Counted from the stretch's first letter, positions 33,085-43,172 are shown. The stretch: DNA of 64,000 bases from Serripes groenlandicus (GCA_031761405.1 JASEVX010000013.1:45326105-45390104), one strand, 5' to 3'. The notes: a model not told the origin generated them from the letters alone. Numbers and translations: made by a program.

Positions 33085-33570
33085 TGCTGTCAGACGTGAT
33101 TCAAACCAGTGGGTTTTTGAGTTCGAACCCCAGCTCGGCCAACATTCCTTCTGACGGGTGTTTGTCAAAAGACACTGTGACAAGCGGTCATTCTTCTTCA
33201 ATTAATGGGCTAACAGTCTATGTGGCAAAGCAGCCAGTTGATTGGAAAGTCTGTTGTTTGGAGGATTGGTGACGGAAAGCCAGGGAACACATGAGTAGGT
33301 AAACTTTTTTTGTTTTTAACCCTTTCCCTCATACGACAATTCTGCAGCAGACGACTTTGAACTTATTTTGTCAAAAAATAGAAAATCTCTATAATTGAAT
33401 GGATAATCTATGACAAAAAGTGGAAAACATTGTGGCAAAAGGAGAAATTGCACGTTTTGTGCAATTTCTTCTTTTGTCACTATGTTTTTAAAAAGCCGTC
33501 TGCTGCAAAGGCGTCAGAAAGCGTCTATATGAGGGAAAGGGTTAAACGGCGTTAAACTTCAACTTTTAAT
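33085..33570 (+). mobile_element. tRNA-derived SINE interrupted by a MITE
   Basis: SINE head and body at 33085-33310 (GAGTTCGAACCCCAGCTCGG). The expected tail (ACGGCGTTAAACTTCAAC) resumes at 33546, right after the TTAA MITE. Confidence 0.7.
33316..33545 (+). mobile_element. TTAA MITE inside a SINE
   Basis: Very close to the 10447 copy. TTAA at 33316-33319 and 33542-33545; hairpin tip GCACGTTTTGTGC. Confidence 0.9.
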
Positions 33571-33633
33571 CAATCACTCAAGTGATTCACACTCGTGACT
33601 GTTAGTTGAAAGCTCGCGTCGTTACTGACTGAC

Positions 33634-33862
33634 TTAACCCTCTCCCACATACAACAAATCTACAGCAGACGACTCTGAAAACATAGTGACAAAAACCGGA
33701 AAAATCTCCATAAAAGATAGCTTAATTGTTGAATAAAATTGAAAACATTGTGGCCAAAGGAGATATGTCTCATCATGAGCAATTTCACCTTTGACCACAA
33801 TGTTTTCAAACGTCGTCTGCTGCTATTGCGTCAAAATGTGTCTTCAGGTGGGAAAGTGTTAA
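33634..33862 (+). mobile_element. TTAA MITE, second subfamily
   Basis: Left end CCCTCTCCCACATACAACAA. TTAA both sides. Internal TGGCCAAAGG replaces TGGCAAAAGG. Confidence 0.85.
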
Positions 33863-34148
33863 TGAGATATAGCTAACATTTTTTTTTTACGAGGACTGTA
33901 CCTTTTGTTTGGGGTTTGGGATTTGAGAACAAAATAATTGAGAGAGAATTTCTCAATACACCAAATATGAGCACGTCCATTACCAAAAGGCACAAGTTGG
34001 CTTTTTGTAAACAGTTGTAGTCTAATTAAGATTATTACTGATCACATATCAATTATACAAGCTTGTTAGAAGATTATGTTAAAAAATATAGGAGATACAT
34101 AAAGGCGGAGCTGATTTACAAGCCGATCTTAAAGGTGCTGAACTCCAG
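33863..34148. other. Unassigned DNA
   Basis: No gene or recognised repeat. Confidence 0.4.
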
Positions 34149-34543
34149 ATTGATTAGTTGATTGATTGGTTGATTGATTGGTTGATTGATTGATTGATGA
34201 TTGATTGGATCATTGATTAGTTGGTTGGTTGGTTGGTTGAGTGGTTGATAGGTTGATTGATTTAATGGTTGATTGGTTGATTGATTGAGTGGTTGATTGA
34301 TTGATTGAGTGGTTGGTATGTTGGTTGATTGATTGGTATGTTGATTGGTTGATTGATTTATTGGTGATTGGTTGGTTGATTCGTTTGTTGATTAATTGAG
34401 TGAGTGGTTTATTGATTGGATAGTTGATTGATTGGATAGTTGATTGATTGGATAGTTGATTGGTTGACTGATTGATTGATATGTTGATTGGTTGATTGAT
34501 TGAGTGTGTGGTTGATAGGTTGATTGGTTGATAGGTTGATTGG

Positions 34544-34581
<38 letters not shown>

Positions 34582-34586
34582 GGATT
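34149..34586. repeat. (GATT)n-type microsatellite with SINE head at its right edge
   Basis: About 440 bp of GATT/GGTT repeats. 34588-34622 is the complement of a SINE head (AGCTCAGTCGGTAGCGACGC), so the tract lies where the SINE body should be. Confidence 0.85.
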
Positions 34587-34622
34587 GACAGCCCGCGTCG
34601 CTACCGACTGAGCTACCGGGGT

Positions 34623-35574
34623 TCCAGATGAAGATAAACAAACTATTTTGGCAATAATGTTGAAAAGTCATGAAAATGTACAAAACTTGGCTTACTGAGT
34701 ATGTCTACCCAGTAAAAATGAAGCATAAACGATCAATATTTAGATGCTTATTGTACTGAAAAGTGAAATTATTGCCCTATTTTTATCCCAGAATTATGAT
34801 TCTTATATTTCAAGACAACTGTTAAACAGTTTTAAAGCTTTGACTAAACTATCTATAAACTGGAGTTCAGCACATTTAACCTATACTGTTCGGAAATGCC
34901 AACGTGTACCTTTGTGCACGGACAGGCTCATATAATAATAAAGGCGGTTTAAAAAAAAATAGCAATTAGATATACGATACTTGTTTATATTTAGACTAAC
35001 ATTATTTTTTACTCATTTTCTTTAACAAATATACAAGATATAAATTATTTTATCTTGAAAGATATTATTTAGAAACATAATTTAGAAACCATAAATGGAA
35101 GGTGATAAAGTGCTCATATTCAGGAATTTATTTTTTTCCTATAATGTTTTCAAAATTTGTTCAGCGTGAAAATGTTTAATATTATATGTGTCATGGAATA
35201 TTTTATTAGACTCATTTACTTTAAAAGATATAAAAGCCGGTAAAAACTGGTTTTTATCTGGAAAATCAAAGATTTTATTTAGAAAATAGTTTAGAAACCT
35301 TAGAAGGAAGGGTGAAAAGTTGATCATATTTAGCAATATCTTTTTTTATCCCACACTATTTTCAAAAATATGTTCACCGCAAAAATGTAAATAATATTAT
35401 AAAATGATAAATAATATTATATTTTATAAATAATATTATGTGCCAGGAAATGGGTCGGTAGTATCAGGGCATTGTGAAAATGATTTGACCGCGGACTTGG
35501 AATTCATCATTTGGTCCATTATATTCGTAAAATAGGTAGACAAGGTAACTTCGTGAATGTTCGTATACTCTTGT
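34623..35574. other. Unassigned, with a 206-bp-spaced duplication
   Basis: 35060-35165 and 35266-35385 are diverged copies (ATTTAGAAA.., GTTTTCAAAA/TTTTCAAAAA, ATGTTCAC-like words). No gene. Confidence 0.4.
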
Positions 35575-35770
35575 CTCTCCATGTAAACCCCGACCGGGTC
35601 ATACCCAAACTTATAGTAAGTTGGCTTTCCCTCCTTGGTGCTCAGGGTTGTGGGGTTAGCATTACGACTGACTCGCTGGTATCAGGCAAAATGAACCTGT
35701 AGTACTGGTAACTTACACCGGAAACGCCATGATATAACCGAAAAAGTATTGAAAGCGGCGTAAAACACCA
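35575..35770 (+). mobile_element. Second-type SINE, head truncated
   Basis: Begins CATGTAAACCCCGACCGGGT. Core and tail as at 31089, ending GCGGCGTAAAACACCAG. Confidence 0.75.
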
Positions 35771-36066
35771 GTAACTAATTTCCGAGTGCAGTGGACCATC
35801 ATAGGTATTCCCATGTCTCTGTCGAATATGATTGATAATATTGATTCAACGACCCTGACCCTGGTTGTATAATTGACGGTTTGGCTTTATTTGGCTTTAT
35901 TTGTTTAATAGACTGTGTAGTGGTTCTTTTTCTTTTGTTAGTTCACGGTTTAAGCAATAATTGTCGGTTTGGTCTTATATAGCTACGTGATAGACACTAG
36001 CTGTTATTGAAAACTGAAAGTTCTCGTGAACATATGGAAAGTTTTTTCGTAAGTTAACATTATTTT
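35771..36066. other. Unassigned DNA
   Basis: Nothing recognised. Confidence 0.4.
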
Positions 36067-36330
36067 GCTTCTTCTTCTTCTTCTTCTTCTTCTTCTTCTT
36101 CTTCTTCTTCTTCTTCTTCTTCTTCTTCTTCTTCTTCTTCTTCTTCTTCTTCTTCTTCTTCTTCTTCTTCTTCTTCTTCTTCTTCTTCTTCTTCTTCTTC
36201 TTCTTCTTCTTCTTCTTCTTCCTTCTTCTTCTTCTTCTTCTCTCCTTTTCTCTCTTTCTCTCTTTCTCTCTCTCTCTTTTTTCCCTTTCCCCTCTCTCTC
36301 CCCTCTCTCGCTCTCTCTTTCTCTCCACGG
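36067..36330. repeat. (CTT)n microsatellite passing into CT-rich DNA
   Basis: About 170 bp of near-perfect CTT, then CTCT-rich to 36330. Long Leu or Lys frames here are trivial. Confidence 0.95.
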
Positions 36331-36654
36331 CCATATTTGCTTCTCGTGTATTACTGTGCGCTTGTGTTATTAAAAAGAGTTATAATCAATAAATCTTTGG
36401 AGCGAATGAATACATCCGACTGGGCTGACAAGCAGCACTTCATGCCAGTCACTGGGAACCTGTGAAGCCAGTAACTGTGTACACTAAATAAACTTTTGTA
36501 CATATATACGGGGTACCAGTTTTGACTTATTTGACTTAATAATATTCACCTATCATTTATTCTTAATCAATACTTGATGTTTACTCAATGTAAATAAAGT
36601 TGCGTGTAGCAATCAAAGGACTAAAAGTACTGAAACAAAGTTTGAGAAGATAAC
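36331..36654. other. Unassigned DNA
   Basis: Nothing recognised. Confidence 0.4.
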
Positions 36655-36755
36655 TTAATGATTCGATACCCGGTCGGGTCAAGTCAAAGGGTTGCGGGAA
36701 TAGCATTACAACTGAAAAATCGGTGTCAGTAACTGAACTTCTGTTGAAAACGGCA
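36655..36755 (+). mobile_element. Second-type SINE, partial, with MITE in its tail
   Basis: GATACCCGGTCGGGTC to GTTGAAAACGGCA. The tail TTAA is used by the next MITE, after which ACACC of the tail resumes. Confidence 0.7.
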
Positions 36756-36963
36756 TTAACCCTTTCCCTCATATAGACGATGGCTTTTTGAAAACATAGT
36801 ATCAAAAGAAGAAATTGCACAAAACGTGCAATTTCTCCTTTTGTCACAATGTTTTCCACTTTTCGTCATAGGTTATCCATTCAATTATAGAGATATTCCA
36901 TTATTTGACAAAATATGTTCAAAGTCGTCTGCTGCAGAATTGTCGTATGAGGGAAAGGGTTAA
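36756..36963 (-). mobile_element. TTAA MITE in a SINE tail
   Basis: Short arm lacks the TTCTGACGCCTCTGCAGCAG block. Hairpin tip GCACAAAACGTGC. Confidence 0.88.
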
Positions 36964-37014
36964 ACACCTCTGAAACTAAAAAACGACTTGCACGTTATCA
37001 TAATTGAAAAGGCC

Positions 37015-37180
37015 AATTATGGAAGACAGTGGTTAAGTGGTAGAGCGTCGTCCTCTCGTACCAAAGGACCCGAGCTTGAATCCCGCGATGAGCAGCTTCT
37101 GCCTTTTGGGATTTGTTTCACACAAACGGCGCGAGTACTGGTTAAGTCTCCAAAAAGCAGACATCGTGGGTTATTAATAA
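37015..37180 (+). mobile_element. Third-type tRNA-derived SINE
   Basis: Head GGTTAAGTGGTAGAGCGTCG and GAGCTTGAATCCCGCG. Tail CGCGAGTACTGGTTAA. A reverse copy is at 45680-45835. Confidence 0.65.
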
Positions 37181-37225
37181 AAGCTGAAAGCTTGTTTCAT
37201 AAACGATGTAAATAAATAAGCTTTA

Positions 37226-37612
37226 ACTTATTACTTTTTACAATCATCATCAAAGGTTGATCTTATTACGATTTGCAATCATCATCAATGGTTGATCTTA
37301 TTACTATTTACAATCATCATCAAAGGTTGATCTTATTACTATTTACAATCATCATCAAAGGTTGATCTTATTACTATTTACAATCATCATCAAAGGTTGA
37401 TCTTATTACTATTTACAATCACCATCAAAGGTTGATTTTATTACTATTTACAATCATCATCAAAGGTTGATCTTATTACTATTTACAATCATCATCAAAT
37501 GTTGATCTTATTACTATTTACAATCATCATCAAAGCTTGATTTTATTACTATTTACAATCATCATCAAAGGTTGATGTTATTACTATTTACATTCATCAT
37601 CAAAGGTTGATT
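37226..37612 (+). repeat. 35-bp satellite, about 11 units
   Basis: Unit words AATCATCATCAAAGG and TTGATCTTATTACTATTTAC recur every 35 bp with few changes. Confidence 0.92.
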
Positions 37613-37648
37613 TAAGACGCATGTTGACGCATCTGCAGAACTGGTGAC

Positions 37649-37887
37649 TTAACCCTTTCCCTCATACCACAATTCTGCAGCAGACGACTTTAAACATATT
37701 TTGTCAAAAATAGAACTTTTGAAATCTCTATAATTGAATGGATAACCTATGACTAAAAGTGGAAAACATTGTGGCAAAAAGGAGAAATTGCTCGTTTTGA
37801 GCAATTTCTTCTTTTGTCACTATGTTTTATCAAAAAGCCGTCTGCTGCAGAGGCGTCAGAAAGCGTCTATATGAGGGAAAGGGTTAA
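37649..37887 (+). mobile_element. TTAA MITE next to an inverted SINE tail
   Basis: Has an extra ACTTTTGAAA block in the AT-rich arm. Right flank TTAATGCCGTTTTCAACA is the reverse of the SINE tail seen at 36740-36759. Confidence 0.88.
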
Positions 37888-38004
37888 TGCCGTTTTCAAC
37901 AGTAGTTTAGTTACATCACGGCGTTCACCGGGTTAACAACCCGTAATACGGGTACCAGTTATCCTGACCCCGATGTTTCAGGTGTAATGCTATTCCCGCA
38001 ACCC
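37888..38004 (-). mobile_element. Second-type SINE, partial, inverted
   Basis: Reverse of the SINE core and tail (ATCACGGCGTTCACCGGGTT, GTAATGCTATTCCCGCAAC). Confidence 0.65.
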
Positions 38005-38124
38005 GTTGTGGCCACAGGTGCCCGTCTCGTTTAAAATCTAAAAATAGCATTTTACTATATATTGTCAATATATAGTAAAATGCTATTTTTAGATTTTAAA
38101 CGAGACGGGCACCAGTGGTTGTGG
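38005..38124. mobile_element. 97-bp perfect palindrome with possible target duplication
   Basis: 38017-38113 is two 48-base arms around a single T. Pairing continues outward with one mismatch (CCACAGG/CCAGTGG). GTTGTGG lies on both sides (38005-38011 and 38118-38124), suggesting a tiny mobile palindrome with a 7-bp target duplication. Confidence 0.75.
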
Positions 38125-38245
38125 CAAAATAAATTGCTCATAGTGATCTCTGTTTAATTTATAGGAGATTTTCCATGTATTTCCATCTATAGGTGTTTTC
38201 AAAGTCGTCGTCTACAGACCGTGTGGTATGTGGGAAAGGGCTTAA
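38118..38245 (-). mobile_element. TTAA MITE, partial
   Basis: From the centre (TGGCAAAATAAATTGCTCAT) to the end TATGTGGGAAAGGGCTTAA. The other arm is missing, cut by the palindrome. Confidence 0.55.
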
Positions 38246-38321
38246 TCGATATCCAATCGATGTTCAACATGTCAGGATCAGAACTTTTCAAATTCATTAT
38301 CATTGTGGGTTTTTTTTCCAG

Positions 38322-38341
38322 CTAAGCGTGACATCACTGTA
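38322..38341 (+). other. 5' untranslated leader after a splice acceptor
   Basis: GGGTTTTTTTTCCAG ends at 38321, a strong 3' splice site 20 bases before the start codon, implying a 5' non-coding exon upstream. Confidence 0.65.
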
Positions 38342-39502
38342 ATGGGAAAACTTGATTGGTTAAAAGACCGGATACGGAAATGGATTGCCCCGCGACAAAA
38401 TACGGACATGGAGTCTGAGATTCTAAATATAATTTTAGCGCCAATATACGTCTGCACGATTACGTCAGTGTATTACTACAGTTTGTTCTACGTCATGCCG
38501 TATCACTTTCCAATGACGTCGGAAGTTTATTCGGCGGATATGACTAGCCACGAGAGGGGTCATGTTGGAGACGGTGAGGGTGGTTGGTGTTCGAATTTGT
38601 TATTACATAGGGTCATATTAACGATGATTTATTTCCAAATGATGACAAACTGGATGTGCATTCGCTTTGTCGGTAATAAACTAGATACGTCCCGGAAATC
38701 GTCTCAGCCAAACAATAGTCTTGTTAATGAACACTCATTACAATCAGCAACACAAAACCAAAAGCTTAAAACCGACCAAGACTCGCGCGCCAAATGTAGC
38801 CCGCGATCTTATCCTAATGGCAATAGAAAAACACAGACCGAAAAAAACAAAAGCGAGAACCAGCATACTTCAGTAACAGAACCGAAGCGTTCCTATTGGT
38901 CGTGGAATTTATGCCGGAAGTGCGGCCATGATTCTCCGCCTAGGTGTCACCACTGTCCCCTCTGTGAGACGTGCTCACTCAAGCGTGATCACCACTGTTT
39001 CTTCTCTGGACGCTGTGTAGGATTCAACAATCAGAGATACTTCATTGTTTTCCTACTATGGGCGGTTTTCGGAACTTCATATTCAACGTTATATTTCGTT
39101 CCTTATCTTCGGTACGAACTCTGGAATTCAATGTCTTGTTGGGACCTAGTTCCGCCATTTGCATTACTAAGATGGATATTCGGGTCCGGAAGTGGATTTG
39201 TAACCGCAGTGTTGTTTACGTTTCTCTTTAATTTTCTATTCATTTGTCTTAGTTCGACATTTTTGGTAGAACAATATTCTTTAATATGCTCAGGGCTTAC
39301 ACAGTTCGAGACAAAATCATTAAACAAGAAAAAGTTGAACATTGTGGATTCACGTGACTTCGGGGTCAAAGTTCGGGCTGTATTGGGGCGGAATTATGGA
39401 TTGTCTTTGGTTATTCCTCTAACGCATTTGCTATTTACTCCATGTGAAAACCCCTACGATTGGCCTGATCTGGAAATCTGGCGAAGTAACAAGTCAAATT
39501 GA
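38342..39502 (+). CDS. DHHC palmitoyltransferase, ZDHHC22/24-like
   Basis: 386 residues; would attach palmitate to cysteines of membrane-associated proteins. Membrane segments at about 27-53, 85-109, 234-255 and 286-309 give the usual four-pass fold. The Cys-rich domain is at 191-230 with the catalytic DHHC at 216-219 in KRDHHCFFSGRCVGFNNQRY, closer to ZDHHC22/24 (HHCFFTG-type) than to typical family members. TQFE at 320-323 stands for the TTxE motif. The 110-190 loop between segments 2 and 3 is long and rich in Ser, Asn and Lys. I start at MGKLDWL, not at the earlier in-frame Met (38303), because that one lies upstream of the polypyrimidine splice acceptor. Uninterrupted coding exon; AATAAA at 39538-39543. 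Confidence 0.9.
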   Translation: MGKLDWLKDRIRKWIAPRQNTDMESEILNIILAPIYVCTITSVYYYSLFYVMPYHFPMTSEVYSADMTSHERGHVGDGEGGWCSNLLLHRVILTMIYFQMMTNWMCIRFVGNKLDTSRKSSQPNNSLVNEHSLQSATQNQKLKTDQDSRAKCSPRSYPNGNRKTQTEKNKSENQHTSVTEPKRSYWSWNLCRKCGHDSPPRCHHCPLCETCSLKRDHHCFFSGRCVGFNNQRYFIVFLLWAVFGTSYSTLYFVPYLRYELWNSMSCWDLVPPFALLRWIFGSGSGFVTAVLFTFLFNFLFICLSSTFLVEQYSLICSGLTQFETKSLNKKKLNIVDSRDFGVKVRAVLGRNYGLSLVIPLTHLLFTPCENPYDWPDLEIWRSNKSN

Positions 39503-39986
39503 ACTTTCCCGAACGGATAGACCATGAATACTGAGTAAATAAAGTACTCCCTTGCAAAACAAAATCCAAACGTTTTAGCTCTTTCAGCGCTGAATTTCAT
39601 AAAGTATATAGAATACTCCATGTTCAAAAATTGTGACATTTCTTGTTTTATGTGTGAAGAGTTTTTGACCATTTTCATAACTAAAATGCCGCTTTCAGAT
39701 CAGACAGCTCGTTATGTATTACTTTTTTTCCTCAATATAATTGCTGTCTATTGGTTATGAAAATAAGGTGAAATTATGTGTAAGTGAATAATGCTTTGTG
39801 ATGACAATCCCAAATTATATATTTGATCTTTTCATTTATCATTTTTATAGACCATATTCATTCCCTTAAGTTTTGTGTATTGGTTTTTTTTTTTGTCATT
39901 GTCAATCATTCTTTGATGTATGTATGCACCCAAAACATTAGATTCACAAAACCACGTGTGTTCCATTCCTTTACTTAGTACTAATA
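39503..39986 (+). other. 3' UTR and downstream of the DHHC gene
   Basis: AATAAA 36 bases after the stop. Otherwise AT-rich without features. Confidence 0.5.
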
Positions 39987-40459
39987 TTAACCCTTTCCCA
40001 CACAACAAATCTGCAGCAGACGACATTGAAAACATCTAGGCAAAACACATCTGCATAAAAGATAGTATAATCAATTAAAAGAAAATTCAAACATTATGTA
40101 CAAAATAAGAAATTGCTCATGATGAGCAATTTCTCATTATGCCACACTGTTTTCAAAAGTCGTGTGCTACAGATCGAGGGCTTGGCGTGAAACGGTTGTA
40201 ACTAAAATTGGTATTTTTTTAACAAGGTTAATCACCTCGCCATAAAGTCTTTATAAGCGTTAAATCATTTTTCTTGGTAAAAAATGGAAATTTAGGTGCC
40301 ACTGCTCGTTCTGAGCAATGGCACCTAAATTTTGATTGTTTACAAAGGGGTCAAAATTGCCCCTAAACCAGGGTATTCAAAATAGGCTTTTAGTTACAAC
40401 CGTTTCACGCCAAGCCCTCGAGATTCGTCAAAATGCGTCTATATGTGGAAAAGGGTTAA
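39987..40459 (+). mobile_element. TTAA MITE split by another MITE
   Basis: TTAA and CCCTTTCCCACACAACAA at left, TATGTGGAAAAGGGTTAA at right. The right arm is interrupted at 40175-40420. Confidence 0.85.
40175..40420. mobile_element. GAGGGCTTGG MITE nested in a TTAA MITE
   Basis: Inverted ends CGAGGGCTTGGCGTGAAACG and CGTTTCACGCCAAGCCCTCG. Central hairpin TTAGGTGCC..GGCACCTAA with tip GCTCGTTCTGAGC. AGAT flanks both ends (4-bp target duplication). Confidence 0.88.
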
Positions 40460-40576
40460 TATTCCTTTCGCCCGAGTGACTGACTGCTACAGACCTTTAA
40501 TGCTAAACATGCAAACTCAATTTCCGTAAATAGCCGAGAGTGCCACGAACAGTCGGTGGTCAAGCCGAAGGACATA

Positions 40577-40761
40577 ATCATTTTGTAAAAACATAGAAAA
40601 TCTCCATAATTGAATGGATAACCTATGACAAAATGTGGAAAACATTGTGGCAAAAAGGAGAAATTGCACGTTTTGTGCAATTTCTTCTTTTGTCACTATG
40701 TTTTCAAAAAGCTGTCTGCTGCAGAGGCGTCATAAAGCGTCTATATGGGGGAAAGGGTTAA
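40577..40761 (+). mobile_element. TTAA MITE, left arm truncated
   Basis: From GTAAAAACATAGAAAATCTC to GGGGGAAAGGGTTAA. Confidence 0.8.
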
Positions 40762-40941
40762 CCCTTTACTTCACATGAATGTTCAAAGGTCGTCTGCTTA
40801 ACAATCATCGAACGGACAATTTCAACAATCTAAAAAACTGAAAGCTTTATATTGATAAAGAGTTGGAAAATATTGCAATGTTTTCAAAAGCCATGTTCAA
40901 TGGCAGGACTCAAATGTCGTTTGTGTGAAGTATTGGGTTAA
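40758..40941. mobile_element. Diverged TTAA element sharing a TTAA with its neighbour
   Basis: TTAACCCTTTACTTCACATG at left, GTGTGAAGTATTGGGTTAA at right. Its left TTAA is also the right TTAA of 40577-40761. Confidence 0.65.
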
Positions 40942-41078
40942 CTACTATCCTGTTTTACGCGATTAACCAGCATTTCTGTGGCTCAGCGGTTGTAAATGTA
41001 TGTAATTTAAGAAGCAATTACAACTGTTTCGCACTGAGCCAACGATATTATCTTTTGCGAAAAGCGTTGATCAAAATA

Positions 41079-42810
41079 AACCAAAGATAGGTTTGTTTGA
41101 TTTCTGGAATTAAAAAAAACGTCGTTTTAACCATTGTTCCGTTATATCACGGCGTTTCTGGGGTCATTTACGGGATTACCAGTTGGTCCATTTACGAGAC
41201 ATACCAGTTGGTCCATTTACGAAATATACCAGTTGGTTCATTTACGAGAGATACCCGGTGGTCCATTTACGAGAGATACCAGTTGGTTCATTTACGAGAC
41301 ATACCAGTTGGTCCATTTACGAGACATACCAGTTGGTTCATTTACGAGAGATACCCGGTGGTCTATATACGAGAGATACCAGTTGGTTCATTTACGAGAG
41401 ATACCAGTTGGTCCATTTACGAGAGATACCAGTTGGTCCATTTAAGAGAGATACCAGTTGGTTCATTTACGAGAGATTCCAGTTGGTCCATTTACGAGAG
41501 ATACCAGTTGGTCCATTTACGAGAGATACCAGTTGGTTCATTTACGAGAGATACCCGGTGGTCTATATACGAGAGATACCAGTTGGTTCATTTACGAGAG
41601 ATACCAGTTGGTTCATTTACGAGAGATTCCAGTTGGTCCATTTACGAGAGATACCAGTTGGTCCATTTACGAGAGATACCAGTTGTTTCATTTACGAGAG
41701 ATACCCGGTGGTCTATATACGAGAGATACCAGTTGGTTCATTTACGAGAGATACCAGTTGGTCCATTTACGAGAGATACCAGTTGGTCCATTTACGAGAG
41801 ATACCAGTTGGTTCATTTACGAGAGATTCCAGTTGGTCCATTTACGGGAGATACCAGTTGGTCCATTTACGAGACATACCAGTTGGTTCATTTACGAGAG
41901 ATACCAGTTGGTCCATTTACGAGAGATACCAGTTGGTTCATTTACGAGAGATACCAGTTGGTCCATTTACGAGATATACCAGTTGGTCCATTTACGAGAC
42001 ATACCAGTTGGTCCATTTACGAGAGATACCAGTTGGTTCATTTACGAGCGATACCCGGTGGTCTATATACGAGAGATACCAGTTGGTTCATTTACGAGAG
42101 ATACCAGTTGGTCCATTTACGAGAGATACCAGTTGGTCCATTTAAGAGAGATACCAGTTGGTTCATTTACGAGAGATTCCAGTTGGTCCATTTACGAGAG
42201 ATACCAGTTGGTCCATTTACGAGAGATACCAGTTGGTCCATTTACGAGAGATATCACTTGGTCCATTTACGAGAGATATCACTTGTTTCATTTACGAGAG
42301 ATACCAGTTGGTCCATTTACGAGAGATATCAATAAGTCCATTTTCGAGAGATATCACTTGGTTCATTTACGAGAGATACGAGTTGGTCCATTTACGAGAG
42401 ATACCAGTTGGTCCATTTACGAGAGATATCAGTTGGTTCATTTACGAGAGATACCAGTTGGTTCATTTACGAAAGATACCAGTTGGTCCATTTACGAGAG
42501 ATACCAGTTGGTCCATTTACGAAAGATACCAGTTGGTCCATTTACGAGAAACCACTTGGTCCATTTACGAAAGATACCAGTTGGTCCATTTACGAAAGAT
42601 ACCAGTTGGTCCATTTACGAGAGATACCAGTTGGTCCATTTACGAGAGATACCAGTTGGTCCATTTACGAGAGATACCAGTTGGTCCATTTACGAGAGAT
42701 ACCACTTGGTCCATTTACCCTGACATTAGCGATTCGGTCGTAATGCTAACCCAACAACCTTCAGCGCCAAGGAGGGAAAGCCATTAGACCTACAAGCCTT
42801 TTTTAAAGTC
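41079..42810 (-). mobile_element. Second-type SINE expanded by an internal minisatellite
   Basis: SINE tail side at 41079-41163 and core side at 42718-42810 bracket the array at 41164-42717. The whole is a tandem duplicate of 42811-43020. Confidence 0.8.
41164..42717. repeat. 25-bp minisatellite, about 62 units, arisen inside a SINE
   Basis: Unit core CCAGTTGGTCCATTTAC followed by GAGAGATA. Variants with GGTTCATTTAC and CCCGGTGGTCTATATAC recur at multiples of 25 bp. The unit has no stop on the plus strand and 25 is not a multiple of 3, so all three plus frames stay open and give the same 25-residue peptide repeat. This is a coding illusion. Confidence 0.93.
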
Positions 42811-43020
42811 AACCAGAGATAGGTTTGTTTGATTTCTGGTGTTAAAAACGTCGCTTTAAACAATTGTTCCGTTATATCACGGCGTTTCTTGGGGGTCATT
42901 TACAAGTGGTACCAGTTGGTGCATTTATCCTGACACTGGCGATTCAGTCGTAATGTTAACCCAACAACCTTGAGCGCCAGGGAGGGGAAGCAATTAGACT
43001 TATTACCATTTTTTAAAGTC
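42811..43020 (-). mobile_element. Second-type SINE, unexpanded tandem duplicate
   Basis: Same 5' and 3' parts as the preceding copy, but only one unit: CATTTACAAGTGGTACC... then CATTTAT 25 bases later. Confidence 0.8.
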
Positions 43021-43172
43021 AACCAGAGATATGTACAGATATGCCTAGGTAGGGAGGAGTTAACCGAGCTTTGTCCAAATATTACTCTCTAAGTTTGCAA
43101 CCAAACCCTATAGTGTGGGTACTCAAAAGGATCGTCTCAGTTCTCAGATTCTTTTGAGTACCGTCAATATAA

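Noticed and set aside
34210..34683. 157-codon Asn/Gln/Ser-rich ORF
   Set aside because: (GATT)n tract.
35975..36373. Poly-Lys and poly-Leu ORFs
   Set aside because: (CTT)n microsatellite.
37226..37612. CRISPR-like 35-bp array
   Set aside because: Units are contiguous with no unique spacers, so it is a satellite.
38303..38341. Extended N-terminus (13 residues) of the DHHC protein
   Set aside because: It would translate through a polypyrimidine tract and splice acceptor; the Met at 38342 fits better.
41097..42723. Three overlapping plus-strand ORFs of 320-421 codons
   Set aside because: All three frames of a stop-free 25-bp minisatellite are open and give the same peptide repeat; the array lies inside a SINE.
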